Source: RPQJ01 sp963731105 (lineage in GTDB: Bacteria; Pseudomonadota; Gammaproteobacteria; Steroidobacterales; Steroidobacteraceae). From it: DNA of 64,000 nt. Both the position numbers and the translations under genes were made by a program. Each line of letters starts with the position of its first letter. Positions within the stretch are counted from its first letter, which is position 1. Positions 46,041 through 53,646 of this stretch are shown here, in pieces. The DNA lies in NCBI GenBank assembly GCA_963731105.1, contig CAVSUM010000028.1, forward strand, positions 1 through 64,000, read 5' to 3'. A model generated the notes under the pieces. The model was not told where the DNA came from, ran no database searches, and saw only the letters and a program-made list of their open reading frames with translations.

Positions 46041-47660
46041 TTACTCGCGCCGCTTGGTGTCTGCGTCACGCGTGCGTTCCTTGGCCTTTGGCGGCGCCGC
46101 TTTCGGCGCACTGGCCCGTCCGCGTTCGCTGGCGGCCTTGTCGGCTGCACCCTGTTTCGCGCCGGACACAGCCGTGCGATTGGCAGCCTCGGGGCGCGCT
46201 GCCTGTGCGGCAGGTCCGCTGGGGGCCGCGTCCGCGGCGCGACCACGATCCACGGTCTTCGCCTTGGACGCGACCTCTGGCTTCGCAGCCGCGGGCTTTG
46301 CTGCAACCGCAGGCTTGGCCGAAGTGGCCGGCCGGGCATCATCCACCTTGGACTTGGCTGCAGTGGCGCGATCACCGGCGGGCGGCGCCCCGGCATAACT
46401 GCCCTGCACTTTCGACGGAACCGGTGCCTTGCCCTGCGCCGAGTCGGTGCGCGCCTCGATTGACTCGCGCTTCGCGGGATCAGCGCCGGTGTAGGAACCC
46501 TGCCCCTTCCATGAGTCGGCAGTAGCCGGCGCCGCGCGTTTCGGGCCGCGCGCCGCGTCCGCGTTCAACCGGTCGAGATCGGAACGACTCGGCTTGGCCG
46601 CGGTGATCGGGCTGCGCGCCTCGCGGCGCTGGGTCTCGATGCTGCGGTCGTCGTCGTAGCGGTTCCAGTAGTTGTTGTTCTGGTTGACGACGACGACGTT
46701 GTTACCGCGCGCGTAGTTGTTCGGGCGGTTGTAGCCCTGGGACGGGTAGTAACTGTCGCCATACCTCGGCCGATACGGGGACGGCGGGTAGTACGGCATC
46801 GGTCCGTACCACATGTTGCCGTAGGACTGGCTGTTCCAATAATCCCCATCGTCATCGTCATCCTCGAAGATCTCGCTGACGAGGATGCCGGCGCCGAACG
46901 CCAGCACTCCCGTCGCGATCATCGAGCCGGTGCTGTGACCCTTGTCCTCGGTGGTGGTCGGTGCAGGCGCCGTCGTGGCAGGCGGCGCGTACGCGGCCAC
47001 CGGGTCGTACTGCGGTACGTAGACCACCTGCGGACTCGGCGGGGAGACGGTGATCACCGTCGGTGCGGCGGGCTCCTTCGGCGCAACCGTTTCCACCTTC
47101 ATCTGCTCCGAGCTCCGGAGCGTGCCGACGTCCTGGGCCTGGGCGCGCAGGCGCTGCACCGAATCGAGCACGCCTGCCTGGTCGTTCACGTAGGCCTGGC
47201 CAAGTTCCTCGGTCCAGCCCAGGTTGAGGCACATCTGGTCGATGACCTCGGGCGACTGGATGAGGCCGCGCACCGGCGCCGTGAATCCCGCCTGCTGGGC
47301 GGCCTCGTCGAGTGCGTTGCCTTCGAGCGTCGGGTTCGCGATCAACCAGTTGCCCGCATCCAGCACTTCCTGCGGATTGGTCGAGGCCGTCAGTACCTGC
47401 ATCAGTACCGGGTCCGGGTACAACGCGACCGGTGCCAGCAACTCCTCGAGCGCCTCGGGCGTCCAGGCGGCGGTCGTCGCCGCGAGCGGTGTCGGTGGCG
47501 TGGCCGGCACTTGGGCTTCGGCCTGCGCGGCGGCGGCCGGAGCCTGCGCCTGGGGCGCGGTCTGCGCCTCCTTGTCCTTGCCGCCGCACGCGGCCAGGCC
47601 GAGGACGACCAATGCGATCAGCCTGCCGGCGTAGCGGCGGTTCGGCGCTCGATAAGGCAT
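46041..47660 (-). CDS. DUF3300 family lipoprotein with long disordered tail
   Basis: This 539-residue protein has a lipoprotein signal (ALVVLGLAACGGKD). The DUF3300 domain starts at about residue 65: WTPEALEELLAPVALYPDPVLMQVLTASTNPQEVLDAGNWL and GWTEELGQAYVNDQAGVLDSVQRLRAQAQ. Then follow PPSPQVVYVPQYDPVAAYAPP, one hydrophobic stretch (MIATGVLAFGAGILVSEIFEDDDDD), a Tyr/Asn/Pro-rich segment and about 200 residues of Ala/Lys/Pro-rich low complexity. The role of DUF3300 is unknown. It lies 86 bases from DUF3604-III on the same strand. Confidence 0.85.
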   Translation of the reverse strand: MPYRAPNRRYAGRLIALVVLGLAACGGKDKEAQTAPQAQAPAAAAQAEAQVPATPPTPLAATTAAWTPEALEELLAPVALYPDPVLMQVLTASTNPQEVLDAGNWLIANPTLEGNALDEAAQQAGFTAPVRGLIQSPEVIDQMCLNLGWTEELGQAYVNDQAGVLDSVQRLRAQAQDVGTLRSSEQMKVETVAPKEPAAPTVITVSPPSPQVVYVPQYDPVAAYAPPATTAPAPTTTEDKGHSTGSMIATGVLAFGAGILVSEIFEDDDDDGDYWNSQSYGNMWYGPMPYYPPSPYRPRYGDSYYPSQGYNRPNNYARGNNVVVVNQNNNYWNRYDDDRSIETQRREARSPITAAKPSRSDLDRLNADAARGPKRAAPATADSWKGQGSYTGADPAKRESIEARTDSAQGKAPVPSKVQGSYAGAPPAGDRATAAKSKVDDARPATSAKPAVAAKPAAAKPEVASKAKTVDRGRAADAAPSGPAAQAARPEAANRTAVSGAKQGAADKAASERGRASAPKAAPPKAKERTRDADTKRRE

Positions 47661-47746
47661 GTTTCCACTCCCCTGACGGTGCGGCAGCCTAGGTGCCGTC
47701 GGCCGGCGATGGAATAGCTATTACTTCGACGCGCCGATAGAAATCC

Positions 47747-49609
47747 CTATCGCGTCGGCGTGTACCAGATCGGTGACCCGTACACGCGCTCCTGGATCGT
47801 CGCTGGACGGCCGGTCTCCTGCCACGATCTGCCAAGGGCGATCGAATCCAGCAGTGAATAGCGCGGCGTCGGGATCTCCAGGACGCGCGCGTAATAGAAC
47901 GCGCGCTGCGATGCATCGAAATCCGGGTCGCGCCACACGACGCCGAGTTGCGCCGCACCGATGTCGTTGCGGTACTCGCCCGTAGCGAGATCAACCGTGC
48001 TGCCGACCGGCGTCGGGCACCGCCCGTCCGCTCCGATCCTGCGGTCGCCGGATACGGCGACGTCGTAGACGCGCTCGCGCGTCGTGCCGTCCGGCTCCAG
48101 CCAGCCCTTCACGACCTGGATGCGATCGAGGTTCGCGCCCAGCGGGTCCTTCAGCGCTGCGACCAGGAAGGAAGGCGCGCGGCGGTCCGCGCGACCGACG
48201 AGATCGCCACCCATCGGCACGCCCTTGCGGTAGCCTTGCGCCGCCAGGTCCTTCGCCCTGAGGTCGGTCTTGTCGAATTCGAATCCGCCGAAGAACCGCA
48301 GCGTGATGCGCGGCCCGGTGGACGCGTAGACCTCTTTGCGCCGGAAGGCCTCGTAGATCCCCTGTCGCGTGTTCTCCGTCGCCCAGGCGGCGACGAAGCC
48401 CGCCGCACCCATGTCCCAGCCCTTGGCGGCCCCGAGTCCGCTCGGTTCGCCGCGGGTCGCGGGGAAGGCGTCGTGGTAGCTCTTGCCGGCAAAGCCACGC
48501 TCCTCGACCGCCGACATTCCAGTGTGCGAGTCGGAGCTGCCGATCATGCCGAACTTGTACGGGTTGGTCCCCAGTTGCGCTTCGAGGGCGAGGCCGCGCC
48601 GCAGGCCCGATCTCGCGTAGTCGGCGTCGGTCGGGTCCGGCGTCTTGCGCTCGACAGTCATCACGAAGTTGTAGGTTTCGTAGCCGGCGAACTCGTCGGT
48701 CGGCGACAGCATCGGGTGTGTTTCGGAGTCACCTTTGATCTGCGTAACCTCGAGCACCGGCTCCCACTGCTGACGCGCCTTCGCGTAGGCCGCATCCACG
48801 GGCTGGCCGTTGGCCCGCTGCAAAGGGAACATGCGGCCGTCGCTGAGGTTTGCGTTGTGCGGAATCGCAATGAACTGCGCGCCGGTGCGCCGATTGACGT
48901 CGCCGAGCCAGCGCCAGAGGTCCTCGGGATCCTGGCTCTCGAGCGCGCTGAACGGCAGGAACTGCCGCGCCACCTCGCCGCCCTGCGGCGTGAACACCAC
49001 GCGGTGGATGTTGCCGCCGCCCGGCTGCGAACTCCATTCCCAGCCGATCAGCGCGGTGAACTCTCCCGGCTGGTTGTAGCGCTCCGCCGCGTCGATGATC
49101 TCGTTCCAGGTACTGCGACGCTTCTCGCCACCGTGCACGTCGGCGTAGAACTGCTTCGCCGGAGGGGCGTTCGGGACCTTCACGCCACTGCCGACCGAGG
49201 CGAGCAGGTCGTACACCGCCTGCAGTTCCTTCGCGCCGCGTGAACCGCCGACCTTGAGCAGGAGCCTGCCGGTCTCCGTGTCGGCGAACGTTGGGTCGCC
49301 CGCAAACAGCTTGGGCATCGCACCCAGCACCTCCGCGTGATCGGCAACCACGAGGAAGTCGAGCGGCCGCGAGAGCTGCCAGCGCGTCTGCGTCGTCGGG
49401 CTGACCACGGGGAGGCCGCGAGCGAACCGATACGCCGTGTCCGGCGTCGCCGCAAACGTCCCGAACAGGTACACGTCGAACGAATAGCTCGTGTGCAGGT
49501 GCGTATCGCCCCAATAGAGCTTGGTGTCGGCAGCGTTCACCGGCAGGGTCGTGGCGGCGAGCAGCGCCACGGTTGGCAGTACCCGCGGCAAGCGTGTTGA
49601 CCAGCGCAT
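47747..49609 (-). CDS. DUF3604 protein III, predicted exported PHP-fold protein
   Basis: This 620-residue protein has a Sec signal peptide (VLPTVALLAATTLPVNAAD) and the same domain as the other copies: YWGDTHLHTSYSFDVY, LVVADHAEVLGAM, FIAIPHNANLS and MIGSSDSHTGMSA, ending ERVYGSPIWYTPTR. It differs from I and II in its GSSDSH instead of GGTDxH at the late metal motif. WEWSSQPGGGNIHRVVF and WATENTRQGIYEAFRRKEVYASTGPRITLRFFGG are shared blocks. It follows the small exported protein gene by 20 bases and precedes the DUF3300 gene, so these three probably form one operon. Confidence 0.85.
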   Translation of the reverse strand: MRWSTRLPRVLPTVALLAATTLPVNAADTKLYWGDTHLHTSYSFDVYLFGTFAATPDTAYRFARGLPVVSPTTQTRWQLSRPLDFLVVADHAEVLGAMPKLFAGDPTFADTETGRLLLKVGGSRGAKELQAVYDLLASVGSGVKVPNAPPAKQFYADVHGGEKRRSTWNEIIDAAERYNQPGEFTALIGWEWSSQPGGGNIHRVVFTPQGGEVARQFLPFSALESQDPEDLWRWLGDVNRRTGAQFIAIPHNANLSDGRMFPLQRANGQPVDAAYAKARQQWEPVLEVTQIKGDSETHPMLSPTDEFAGYETYNFVMTVERKTPDPTDADYARSGLRRGLALEAQLGTNPYKFGMIGSSDSHTGMSAVEERGFAGKSYHDAFPATRGEPSGLGAAKGWDMGAAGFVAAWATENTRQGIYEAFRRKEVYASTGPRITLRFFGGFEFDKTDLRAKDLAAQGYRKGVPMGGDLVGRADRRAPSFLVAALKDPLGANLDRIQVVKGWLEPDGTTRERVYDVAVSGDRRIGADGRCPTPVGSTVDLATGEYRNDIGAAQLGVVWRDPDFDASQRAFYYARVLEIPTPRYSLLDSIALGRSWQETGRPATIQERVYGSPIWYTPTR

Positions 49610-49629
49610 GTCGGACCTCGTCGCCTCGA

Positions 49630-50068
49630 TTACCGCAGGCCGAACAGCTTAACCTCGGCCTTGCCGTTCAGGATGCCCTTGGTGTCGTACCAGAACTCGA
49701 CCTGCTTGAGGCTGCGCTTGCCGCTGCCCCGCAGGTCGATACTTGCGGCTCTCGCCACCTTTCGGAATCTCGTTGCGAATGTCGATCTCCTCGCGGGCGC
49801 CGTTGTCGTACGTGACGACCATCCGCTTGAGGTTGAGCGGTGAGTCCTTGACCTTGAACTTGAGCGCGCGGAACTCGTCATTCGACCCCTTGATCACGAT
49901 CGTGTCGTGATCCTTGCCATGGTCCACCTGCGTCCGGCCGAGGTCGCACCACGTGCCGGGTGGGCCGCAGGACGGGTGAACTTCCTTGGCGGCCATGGCC
50001 TGGCCAGCCATGGCCAGCATCGCAACGATGCCGAGAACTGCAGCAATCGACTTGCTCATGATTTTCAT
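49630..50068 (-). CDS. small exported protein at the head of the DUF3604-III operon (one frameshift)
   Basis: About 145 residues with a signal peptide (IAAVLGIVAMLAMAGQAMAA), then HPSCGPPGTWCDLGRTQVDHGKDHDTIVIKG, FRALKFKVKDSPLNLKRMVVTYDNGAREEIDIRNEIPKGGESR and, after removal of one extra A near 49745, SIDLRGSGKRSLKQVEFWYDTKG. The middle looks like a beta-sandwich of the kind that follows DUF2541-like patterns, but I am not sure of a family. The 439-base length fits one inserted base. It is the first gene of the operon and is divergent from the LysR gene. Confidence 0.65.
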
Positions 50069-50234
50069 CGGACGCGCTCCACGGGTGGCGGCACATAGAC
50101 CCGGATGATCAAGTCCGCGCCCGGCAGCCAGTCAGCCTGCTGGTTCAATGTCATCGGAACTCCGGACACAGAGGAACCGCGACTCAGGAAGAGACGGAGC
50201 CGGGCGGAATATCAAAGATCGGACCTTGGTGATA

Positions 50235-50258
50235 GATTTCCTTATCGGAAAAGAAATC
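50235..50258. promoter_or_regulatory. inverted repeat, candidate LysR-type operator
   Basis: GATTTC (50235-50240) and GAAATC (50253-50258) form a perfect inverted repeat with a 12-base spacer, and a second, inner one TTTCC-TTATC-GGAAA (50237-50251) overlaps it. Its position, 10 bases before the LysR gene start and within the divergent gap, suits an autoregulatory site. It is also one of the few AT-rich stretches nearby. Confidence 0.5.
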
Positions 50259-50268
50259 AGGGGCAGAT

Positions 50269-51189
50269 GTGAACGTCCGGGATCTGCTCGATGTAGGGGT
50301 GATCTGCGAGACCGGCAGCCTGCGCAAGGCCGCCACGGTGCTCGGCATCACCCAGCCCACGCTGGGCAATCGGATTGCACACCTCGAGGACCAGCTCGGC
50401 GCGCCGCTGTTCGACCGCAGTCGCGGTCAGTCAAGGCCGACGGACCTTGCGCTCTTCATCGCTGGGCGAGCCGCCAGCCTCTCCGATGACGCGAAGCGGT
50501 TGACCCGGGAGATTCGACGTGTGGCCACCGGGAACACGGGCCTCGTGCGCATCGGCCTGGGACCGACACCCACCCGACTGCTGCTCGCCAGCATCGTTGC
50601 CGACATCAACGAACGCTGGCCCGGCATCAGCCTGGAAATGGTGTCGGGATACACGGCACAACTTGCCGAGGCACTGTTACAGCGTGAGCTGGACCTGCTG
50701 GTCTGCCCGCCGATGGACGTCCGGCACGACGCGATCGCATCCGAACCTCTGTTGGAGACGGATATCGTGGTCGTCGTAGGCGCGGATCACCCGATGCAGA
50801 GCCGACCCGCCACCGGACATCGATGGACTCTTCAGGTATCCGATTGCGATCCCGTTCCTGGAGACCCGTTACCGGGACCTGCTGCGCGACGATTACGGCA
50901 TCGACCTGGACGCTCAGGTCGGACGGATCGTGTGTTCCGACTTCGAGATGCTGGTGCGGGTGGTGGAGAGCAGCTCTCGCCTGTTCACCGCCGGACCTCG
51001 CATTGCGTTCACCGACGAACTTGCCGCGGGACGCCTGCGCATCGTGAATATCGACGTGCCGTTCAGCCACGTCATTCAATTGCATATCAACCGGGATGCG
51101 TATCCCCTGCCTGCCGTGACACAGGTGACGGGACGTCATCCAGCAGGCATTCGCCGACATCGGCGCGCAGGAGAGCCGGCAGGGCATAG
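50269..51189 (+). CDS. LysR-family transcriptional regulator (three frameshifts)
   Basis: The N-terminal winged helix is clear: DLLDVGVICETGSLRKAATVLGITQPTLGNRIAHLEDQLGAPLFDRS. The effector domain follows: GLVRIGLGPTPTRLLLASIVADINERWPGISLEM and LDLLVCPPMDVRHDAIASEPLLETDIVVVVGADHP. Extra bases near 50812 (CCC), 51131 (GGG) and 51183 (GGG) break the frame. With all removed the effector domain continues PDIDGLFRYPIAIPFLETRY, ends DVIQQAFADIGAQESRQA and stops at TAG 51187-51189, a total of 305 residues, the LysR norm. The start is GTG 50269. It is divergent from the DUF3604 cluster and probably controls it. Confidence 0.88.
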   Translation: MNVRDLLDVGVICETGSLRKAATVLGITQPTLGNRIAHLEDQLGAPLFDRSRGQSRPTDLALFIAGRAASLSDDAKRLTREIRRVATGNTGLVRIGLGPTPTRLLLASIVADINERWPGISLEMVSGYTAQLAEALLQRELDLLVCPPMDVRHDAIASEPLLETDIVVVVGADHPMQSRPATGHRWTLQVSDCDPVPGDPLPGPAARRLRHRPGRSGRTDRVFRLRDAGAGGGEQLSPVHRRTSHCVHRRTCRGTPAHREYRRAVQPRHSIAYQPGCVSPACRDTGDGTSSSRHSPTSARRRAGRA

Positions 51190-51321
51190 GCGCGCGGGGC
51201 AACTGGCCGCGGGCGGCAGCCCGAATCCGTGAGTCTGCGCAGCCAATAGGTGTAGGGTACGCCGTGCACCCCGCGCATGCCGCGCGGGGCCGACAACCAC
51301 AATCAGCAGGGGAGACAAATC

Positions 51322-51790
51322 ATGTTCAAGAGAGTCATGGCCGTCGCCGCCGTCTCGATCGCGCTCTGCCGGCTTCGCCGGAGGCGCTGCCGCACAGACC
51401 TGGAGCGCGGAACAGCAGGAGATCTGGCAGGTCGAGCAGCAGCAATGGAAGATGGCGGCCGCCAAGGACCTGAGCTGGATCGACACGATGGTGCATCCGA
51501 ACATGCGCTACTGGGAGACCGGCGACCCGATGCCGCGTGACAAGGCGTCACTCAAGCACTGGAGCCGCTTCACGAGCGAAAGCAGCACGGTGCTGCAGCA
51601 GGAAATCTTTCCGATCGCCGCCACCATCACCGGCAACATCGCTGTGGTCCAGTACCACTACATGATCGCGAGCGAGAACTACAAGAAGGAACGCGAGACC
51701 GTGACCGGCCGCTACACCGACGTTCTCATCAAGGAGAACGGTCGCTGGATGTTCATCGCCTGGACCGGCGGCGACGACAAGAAGGACTGA
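51322..51790 (+). CDS. exported NTF2-like/SnoaL-like protein (one frameshift)
   Basis: About 155 residues. A signal peptide (VMAVAAVSIALC-GFAGGAAAQ once one extra C near 51369 is removed) precedes an NTF2-like domain: TWSAEQQEIWQVEQQQWKMAAAKDLSWIDTMVHPNMRYWETGDPMPRDKASL and TGNIAVVQYHYMIASENYKKE. RETVTGRYTDVLIKENGRWMFIAWTGGDD is the usual ending, as in DUF4440. Such domains bind or process small hydrophobic molecules; this one has no assigned role. GGGGAG lies ahead of the ATG. It follows the LysR gene by 132 bases on the same strand. Confidence 0.8.
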
Positions 51791-51818
51791 GCAACGTCCG
51801 CAGCAGCCGGGACACGCC

Positions 51819-52799
51819 TCACCTGCCCCGGCTGCCGGCAGTCGCGCCGGGTGACGCCGCAGACCGCGCGGTACCAGCGACGGCTCTCAGCTTCGGCACG
51901 AACAGGACCGCCTCCTGCTCGAACCAGGCGCGGAACGCCGCGATCGCGGGCTCGTCCGCGCGCGCCTCGGGCAGCAACAGGAAATACTTCAGGTCCATGT
52001 CGAGCACCGGGCCGAACGGCATCCTGAGCCGTCGCGAGTCGAGGTCGTCGAGTGCGTAGGCCAGCCTGCCTAGCGCGACGCCGCGTCCCGCGGCTGCCGC
52101 CTGCAGCACGAGATGGCCATCGTCGAAGTGCATGCCGCGACTCGTGTCCACGCCCCGCACGCTCGCCGCACGGCACCACTCCAACCAGCCTGCGGGCCGG
52201 CCCACGCGACGCATCGAGTCGTCATGCAGCAGCGGCACGCGCGCCAGGTCGGCCGGGCGACGGATCCCATGCTGGCGCATGAACGCAGGGCTCGCGAGCG
52301 GCGCCACGCTCTCGCCGAAGACGGGGACAGCGACGGCGCCGGCGACGCCGCTGCGGCCGATGCGCACGGCAACATCCACGTCGTCGTGATCGAAGTCCAC
52401 CGGTTGCGAACCCGCCTTGACCTTCAGGTCGACCTCCGGGCAGCGACGCATGAAGCGGCCGAGCCGCGGTACCAGCCAGCGTGTCGCGAAGGCCGTCGTC
52501 ACGCTGAGCGTCAGTGACCCGCCGTTCTCGCCGGCCCGCAGCAGGCGCACGCCCCGGTCGAGACGCTCGAATCCTTCGCGGAAATGCTCGGCCGCGAGCT
52601 GCCCCTGCTCCGTGAGCAGCAGCCGACGCGTGGTGCGACGGAACAGCGTCACGCCGAGATACTTCTCGAGCCCGCGGATCTGGTGACTCACCGCGGCAGG
52701 CGTGACGTGCAGCTCGCGCGCGGCCCTGGTGAAGCTCGACAACCTTGCCGCCGCCTCGAAGGCCCGCAGCGCGGTCAACGGCGGCAGTGAGCGTGGCAC
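51819..52799 (-). CDS. LysR-family regulator, GcvA-like
   Basis: This 326-residue regulator starts LPPLTALRAFEAAARLSSFTRAARELHVTPAAVSHQIRGLEKYLGVTLFRRTTRRLLLTEQG, the typical GcvA/AmpR-subgroup helix-turn-helix. DFDHDDVDVAVRIGR and LVLQAAAAGRGVALGRLAYALDDLDSRRLRMPFG in the effector domain also fit that group. I chose the GTG at 52799 with AAGGA eight bases upstream; no ATG lies in frame near the domain start. Convergent with the NTF2-like gene and divergent from otsB, which it might regulate; no operator was identified. Confidence 0.9.
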   Translation of the reverse strand: MPRSLPPLTALRAFEAAARLSSFTRAARELHVTPAAVSHQIRGLEKYLGVTLFRRTTRRLLLTEQGQLAAEHFREGFERLDRGVRLLRAGENGGSLTLSVTTAFATRWLVPRLGRFMRRCPEVDLKVKAGSQPVDFDHDDVDVAVRIGRSGVAGAVAVPVFGESVAPLASPAFMRQHGIRRPADLARVPLLHDDSMRRVGRPAGWLEWCRAASVRGVDTSRGMHFDDGHLVLQAAAAGRGVALGRLAYALDDLDSRRLRMPFGPVLDMDLKYFLLLPEARADEPAIAAFRAWFEQEAVLFVPKLRAVAGTARSAASPGATAGSRGR

Positions 52800-52905
52800 T
52801 TGTGAGATTCCTTCATCAATGCTGTGACCATTTCTCTCTACGGCCACCGGCGGTCCGCCGCCTAGACTAGCGCATTGATGTTCTGGCGGCCGCCTGGAGG
52901 TACCC

Positions 52906-53646
52906 CTGTCGTCGATCGCTGACCACACCACGTGGTGCCTGTTTCTCGACGTGGACGGAACGCTGCTCGAGATTGCGGCGACCCCCGATGCGGTGCGCGT
53001 CGAGGACTCGCTGAAGCAACTGCTGCTGGAAGTGCGCCACGCGCTGCAGGGCGCCTTGGCGCTCGTGAGCGGCCGCGAGATTGCGACCCTGGACCGGCTG
53101 TTCGCGCCGCAGATCTGGCCGGCGGCCGGCCTGCACGGTCTCGAGCGGCGCGACGCGACCGGCACCCTGCACGTGCAGCCGTTCGAGGGCTGCCGGCTCG
53201 ACCCGGCGCGGGCGGCGCTGGCCCAGGTTGTCGCCCGCACCCCCGGCACGCTCCTCGAAGACAAGGGCCACTCGCTGGCCCTGCATTACCGGGCCGCCCC
53301 GGACCACGAAGCTTCCCTCCGCCGCGCGATGCAGGCCGTCGCGGCGGGGCTGGCTCCCGACTGCCACGTGCTCGCGGGCAAGCGGGTGTTCGAGCTCAAG
53401 CCGGCCATCGCCACCAAGGCCGACGCGGTCCGCGAGTTCATGAACGAGGCCCCGTTCGCGGGGCGCCGGCCGATCTACGTCGGCGACGACGTGACCGATC
53501 TCGACGGCTTCGGTGTCGTAGAGCACGCAGGCGGATTGTCGGTGGCCGTCGGCGACCACGTGCAGGCGCAGGTGTGCGTCGCGTCCCCCCGGGACCTGCG
53601 CGCATTCCTGGCCGACCTGGCCGACCGACGGTCACCGACCCCATGA
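52906..53646 (+). CDS. otsB: trehalose-6-phosphate phosphatase, probable CTG start
   Basis: OtsB removes phosphate from trehalose 6-phosphate. HAD motifs are CLFLDVDGTLLEIA (Asp nucleophile in DVDGT), ALVSGREIATLDRLF, VFELKPAIATKADAVREFM and YVGDDVTDLDGF. All in-frame codons between the upstream TGA (52876) and the GTG at 52951 lack ATG, GTG or TTG, and the GTG falls inside DVDGT, so it cannot be the start. GGAGG at 52896-52900 sits five bases ahead of CTG at 52906, which I take as the start: 246 residues, a normal length. A sequencing error that hides an ATG is the alternative. The stop overlaps the next ATG (ATGA, 53643-53646). Confidence 0.88.
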   Translation: MSSIADHTTWCLFLDVDGTLLEIAATPDAVRVEDSLKQLLLEVRHALQGALALVSGREIATLDRLFAPQIWPAAGLHGLERRDATGTLHVQPFEGCRLDPARAALAQVVARTPGTLLEDKGHSLALHYRAAPDHEASLRRAMQAVAAGLAPDCHVLAGKRVFELKPAIATKADAVREFMNEAPFAGRRPIYVGDDVTDLDGFGVVEHAGGLSVAVGDHVQAQVCVASPRDLRAFLADLADRRSPTP

